A program made the translations under genes and the position numbers. Below are positions 61,906 to 64,000 of a DNA stretch of 64,000 nucleotides, one piece after another; position 1 is the first letter of the stretch; each line of letters begins with the position of its first letter. The notes under the pieces were generated by a model. That model was not told where the DNA came from. It did not search any database and was given only the letters and a program-made list of their open reading frames with translations. Source of the DNA: Flectonema sp. DT1601 (Eukaryota; Euglenozoa; Diplonemea; Diplonemida; Diplonemidae); assembly GCA_964019425.1 (NCBI GenBank), contig OZ025798.1, positions 1,054,001-1,118,000 of the forward strand, given 5' to 3'.

Positions 61906-62122
61906 CATCCCGTATTACCACTTGGTATTGGGGTTGTAGAATATTTAAAGTGTTGGAGGCTTTTAAAAAAAAAGTTTTTTTTTTTAAAAAAAAATACTTA
62001 ATCATTGACAAAGGCATGGAAGTATTTTTGAGATGCGGTAGTAGGGGAGCATACACTGTGATATTTTCTTACGGTAGTTGCCAAACAACGTTCCTATTCT
62101 TGTCAAGAAGCTGACACCAAAA
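59267..62122 (+). other. Long intergenic region, 2.9 kb, with one R1 copy and several hairpins
   Basis: No gene supported. The first 300 nt (59280-59580) lack A/T runs and hold several hairpins: AATCAAG/CTTGATT (59284-59313), TGTCC/GGACA (59366-59381) and GATTCGT/ACGAATC (59486-59506), as in a structured RNA gene. R1 copy C lies at 60210-60320. ACTGATG/CATCAGT (60576-60614) encloses a GC-rich loop. T runs occupy about 60488-60510 and 61876-61905. Short frames in this stretch are low-complexity. Confidence 0.4.
60210..60320 (+). repeat. R1 repeat copy C (best-preserved stem)
   Basis: ACTATTCAGAT (60218-60228) and ATCTGAATAGT (60310-60320) pair perfectly over 11 bp. Inside, GACAG (60272-60276) and CTGTC (60281-60285) close a GATT loop. 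It lacks the TACCGACGTAG leader of copies A and B and is not followed by a T run, so copies differ at both ends. Orientation is the same as the genes. Confidence 0.75.
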
Positions 62123-64000
62123 ATGCAACCTGTGGATGCCACTACAGTCGGGTCTCTAATTGGATCAGAATGGAAAGTTCATAAGAAATGTTGGAGTTTC
62201 TTAGGACTCGTTGGCCTATCAAAGGCAGGCTCGGAATCAAAACTTCAAAAATACGCTGCCGATGAGAAGTATGTGACAGTACCCCCACTAACAGAAGACA
62301 TAGCTAAAGGAATAGAAGCCTCAGGTGAGAATATTTTTGATTGCTTTCCCGCAGTAAGAAAAGAGTTCATGAGAATTGTTATAAGCAGCAGTCTTAGTAA
62401 TAAAGTACTAATGCGATTTATCGTTTTGGGTTTGCAAGATCCGTGGTCAGCGACTCGAAAACAAACAGCGTCGCTACTGCGAACAGAATTATTAGAAAAC
62501 CATTCTACAGAACTACTTTCAATAATAAAATTATTATCAACCAATAACAGATGGGAAGCAATTGAGGGAAGCTTGCATCTACTTAAGAAAATTTGTAGTT
62601 GTTTGCGTGTTGTGTTTCAACCTCCCTCTCAGAAAGTACTTTTAAAGAATATCACAATGTGTGAGACGACATCCTTGAGAACACTTCCTCTGCGGCTTAC
62701 TAAGAAAACTGTTGAAAGAGTTAATATAATTTTACCTGTGGAGTTGCTGCAATTTGTTATAAACTCTCTCAGTCATTCACAAGATAGTATTCGCGAGATG
62801 TCTTCAAACGTTATTTATGTTCTAATGTCAACATGCACACTCAGCTTCTCTAGAATTCGATTATACAACACAGTCTTATCCAAGGCTTTAACACCATCGC
62901 TGGGAGCTCTTTCTGCTGTTCATTCTTCTATTCAACTGTTTCCGTTAATGTGCATCAAAGATACTTTTTATTTAACTTTTAAACTTTTTGAGTCAACGGA
63001 AAGCTTAGTAAGACACAGAGCTGCAAATATCGCTTCTAAATGTGTAGCAATCAGCAGAGGGCTGTTGCCTGACTGTATATCTTTGTATGTGAGTCAGAGT
63101 CAAAACTGGCAGGTTCAAGAAGCCTGTATGATAGTACTGGAAGATATCTTATTGCAGGAAATTCCAATTTGTCTGTCTGATGTTGAAAAACTAGCTCAGT
63201 GGGTCATTACTGTTAAGAATAGTTACACGGTTGACAGTCCTATGCCTTTTGAAACCGATAGAATGCGAAGCCAACTTGTTCCGCACATAGCCAGAACGTT
63301 CATTCAAAAGATTGACGATGGCAAAACTGCTAAAAAGCAACACTGGTTGTTATCATTGCAATGTGGTGATTTTGAATGGATCTTTTGGACAATTTGGTCT
63401 ACTCGTATCCACAACAAAACATCACTAGTTTCTCACATTGTCAGCAGTGAAGGTACTAATGAAGTATTAAACAGTAAGCCTACTAGTAAGGATATATTCT
63501 GGAAAGCATCGGTGAAATTATCCTTAATAGAGACTATGTCAGATAACAACGACAACAACAGACTTCGATACCAACAACAGCTTCTAACTGAATTGAAGGA
63601 GGTAATAAAAAATCATCAACACCATCCTCAATTGGAACACGTTTTTGTACGTCTTTTACCTGTTGCAATTCCTCACATAATACGAGATTGTCATTCAAGT
63701 TTAATCGATATATTACTGTTACTACTTTGTTACTATTCACAAGCTAATGCACAAGTTAATATATTGACGGCTTTAAAACGAATTGCAGTGATGTCTGAGG
63801 CGGGTGATGATTCTATCGTTCATTTTGATTCTGGTGTTGTACAAAATATAACGTGCTTAACCAACTCTTATGAGCAGTCTTGGGGTACTGTTAGGACTCC
63901 TTCTCTTTCAATTAACGTATTGGGTAATGACTCATCTAAATCTAGTAGCCGTAAAAGGATATTTGATCGCTGCTGTGAGGTGCTATCAGTTGAGGGTTCA
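62123..64000 (+). CDS. Helical-repeat (HEAT/ARM-like) protein, 5' part, runs off the window
   Basis: The frame is open from the ATG at 62123 (the preceding in-frame stop is at 62075) to the window end, giving at least 626 residues. The sequence is alpha-helical and Leu-rich, with pairs of helices of about 35-45 residues (KVLMRFIVLGLQDPWSATRK, LLQFVINSLSHSQDSIREMS, VQEACMIVLEDILLQEIPIC), which resembles HEAT/ARM solenoids such as adaptor, importin or kinase-scaffold proteins. No family is named. A possible very short GT-AG span near 62322-62351 is a multiple of three and probably coding. An acceptor-like TTCTTACGGTAG lies about 45 nt before the ATG. Confidence 0.65.
   Translation, partial: MQPVDATTVGSLIGSEWKVHKKCWSFLGLVGLSKAGSESKLQKYAADEKYVTVPPLTEDIAKGIEASGENIFDCFPAVRKEFMRIVISSSLSNKVLMRFIVLGLQDPWSATRKQTASLLRTELLENHSTELLSIIKLLSTNNRWEAIEGSLHLLKKICSCLRVVFQPPSQKVLLKNITMCETTSLRTLPLRLTKKTVERVNIILPVELLQFVINSLSHSQDSIREMSSNVIYVLMSTCTLSFSRIRLYNTVLSKALTPSLGALSAVHSSIQLFPLMCIKDTFYLTFKLFESTESLVRHRAANIASKCVAISRGLLPDCISLYVSQSQNWQVQEACMIVLEDILLQEIPICLSDVEKLAQWVITVKNSYTVDSPMPFETDRMRSQLVPHIARTFIQKIDDGKTAKKQHWLLSLQCGDFEWIFWTIWSTRIHNKTSLVSHIVSSEGTNEVLNSKPTSKDIFWKASVKLSLIETMSDNNDNNRLRYQQQLLTELKEVIKNHQHHPQLEHVFVRLLPVAIPHIIRDCHSSLIDILLLLLCYYSQANAQVNILTALKRIAVMSEAGDDSIVHFDSGVVQNITCLTNSYEQSWGTVRTPSLSINVLGNDSSKSSSRKRIFDRCCEVLSVEGS

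Noticed and set aside
1-64000. Reverse transcriptase, integrase, capsid or other mobile-element genes
   Set aside because: None of the long open frames shows their motifs. No long terminal repeats or inverted repeats of element size were seen.

Overview
The window is nuclear DNA from a microbial eukaryote. It carries 20 protein genes and all 20 lie on the + strand. Fourteen short introns (65-80 nt) interrupt eight of the genes. They are almost uniform: 11 of 14 donors read GTATGT and 13 of 14 acceptors read ACAG, usually in an A-rich context. TAA, TAG and TGA all end plausible genes, so the standard code is used. Most start codons also have a T/C-rich tract ending in AG about 5-75 nt upstream, a different acceptor type from that of the internal introns. 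A one-strand gene array plus a 3' splice-like site before most starts is the usual look of polycistronic transcription with spliced-leader trans-splicing. Cis-introns, dynein, NEK and PH-like/SH3-like scaffold proteins fit a flagellate. Together these suggest a euglenozoan outside the trypanosomatids (for example a diplonemid), but this placement is inference, and another lineage with trans-splicing cannot be excluded.

Layout: 0.4-2.2 kb, SAM + KH-like + lone helicase C-terminal half; 3.7-6.0 kb, NEK kinase; 7.8-8.4 kb, proline/glutamine-rich protein; 8.6-20.2 kb, divergent axonemal-type dynein heavy chain; 20.5-21.7 kb, alpha/beta hydrolase without its serine; 22.0-24.7 kb, PH-like/coiled-coil/SH3b scaffold; 25.0-26.2 kb, small membrane protein and a 128-aa protein; 26.5-33.7 kb, a 2,403-aa protein built on about 19 copies of an 81-aa W-rich helical repeat; 35.4-38.4 kb, two basic disordered proteins with an 18S rRNA 3'-end fragment between them; 38.6-40.3 kb, protein with a possible kleisin-like C-terminus; 40.7-42.4 kb, kinesin-14; 43.9-45.7 kb, acidic unknown protein; 46.1-52.1 kb, 1,967-aa SLOG + two SLATT membrane modules; 52.5-54.2 kb, small ubiquitin-like protein and a ubiquitin-like-CDK fusion; 57.1-59.3 kb, two membrane proteins; 62.1 kb to the end, an open helical-repeat protein cut by the window edge.

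Intergenic stretches are AT-rich with long A and T runs. Three hold a related 110-125 bp sequence with a conserved terminal stem, in the same direction as the genes, that looks like a structured RNA or short retroelement family. Dynein, NEK, kinesin and CDK genes point to flagellar and cell-cycle work, but the array looks like a general housekeeping/cytoskeletal stretch rather than one pathway. The most unusual items are the SLOG-SLATT giant protein, the 81-aa repeat protein, the UBL-CDK fusion, the half-helicase and the structured repeat family. I saw no retrovirus-like, Polinton-like or other virus-like element and no CRISPR array.
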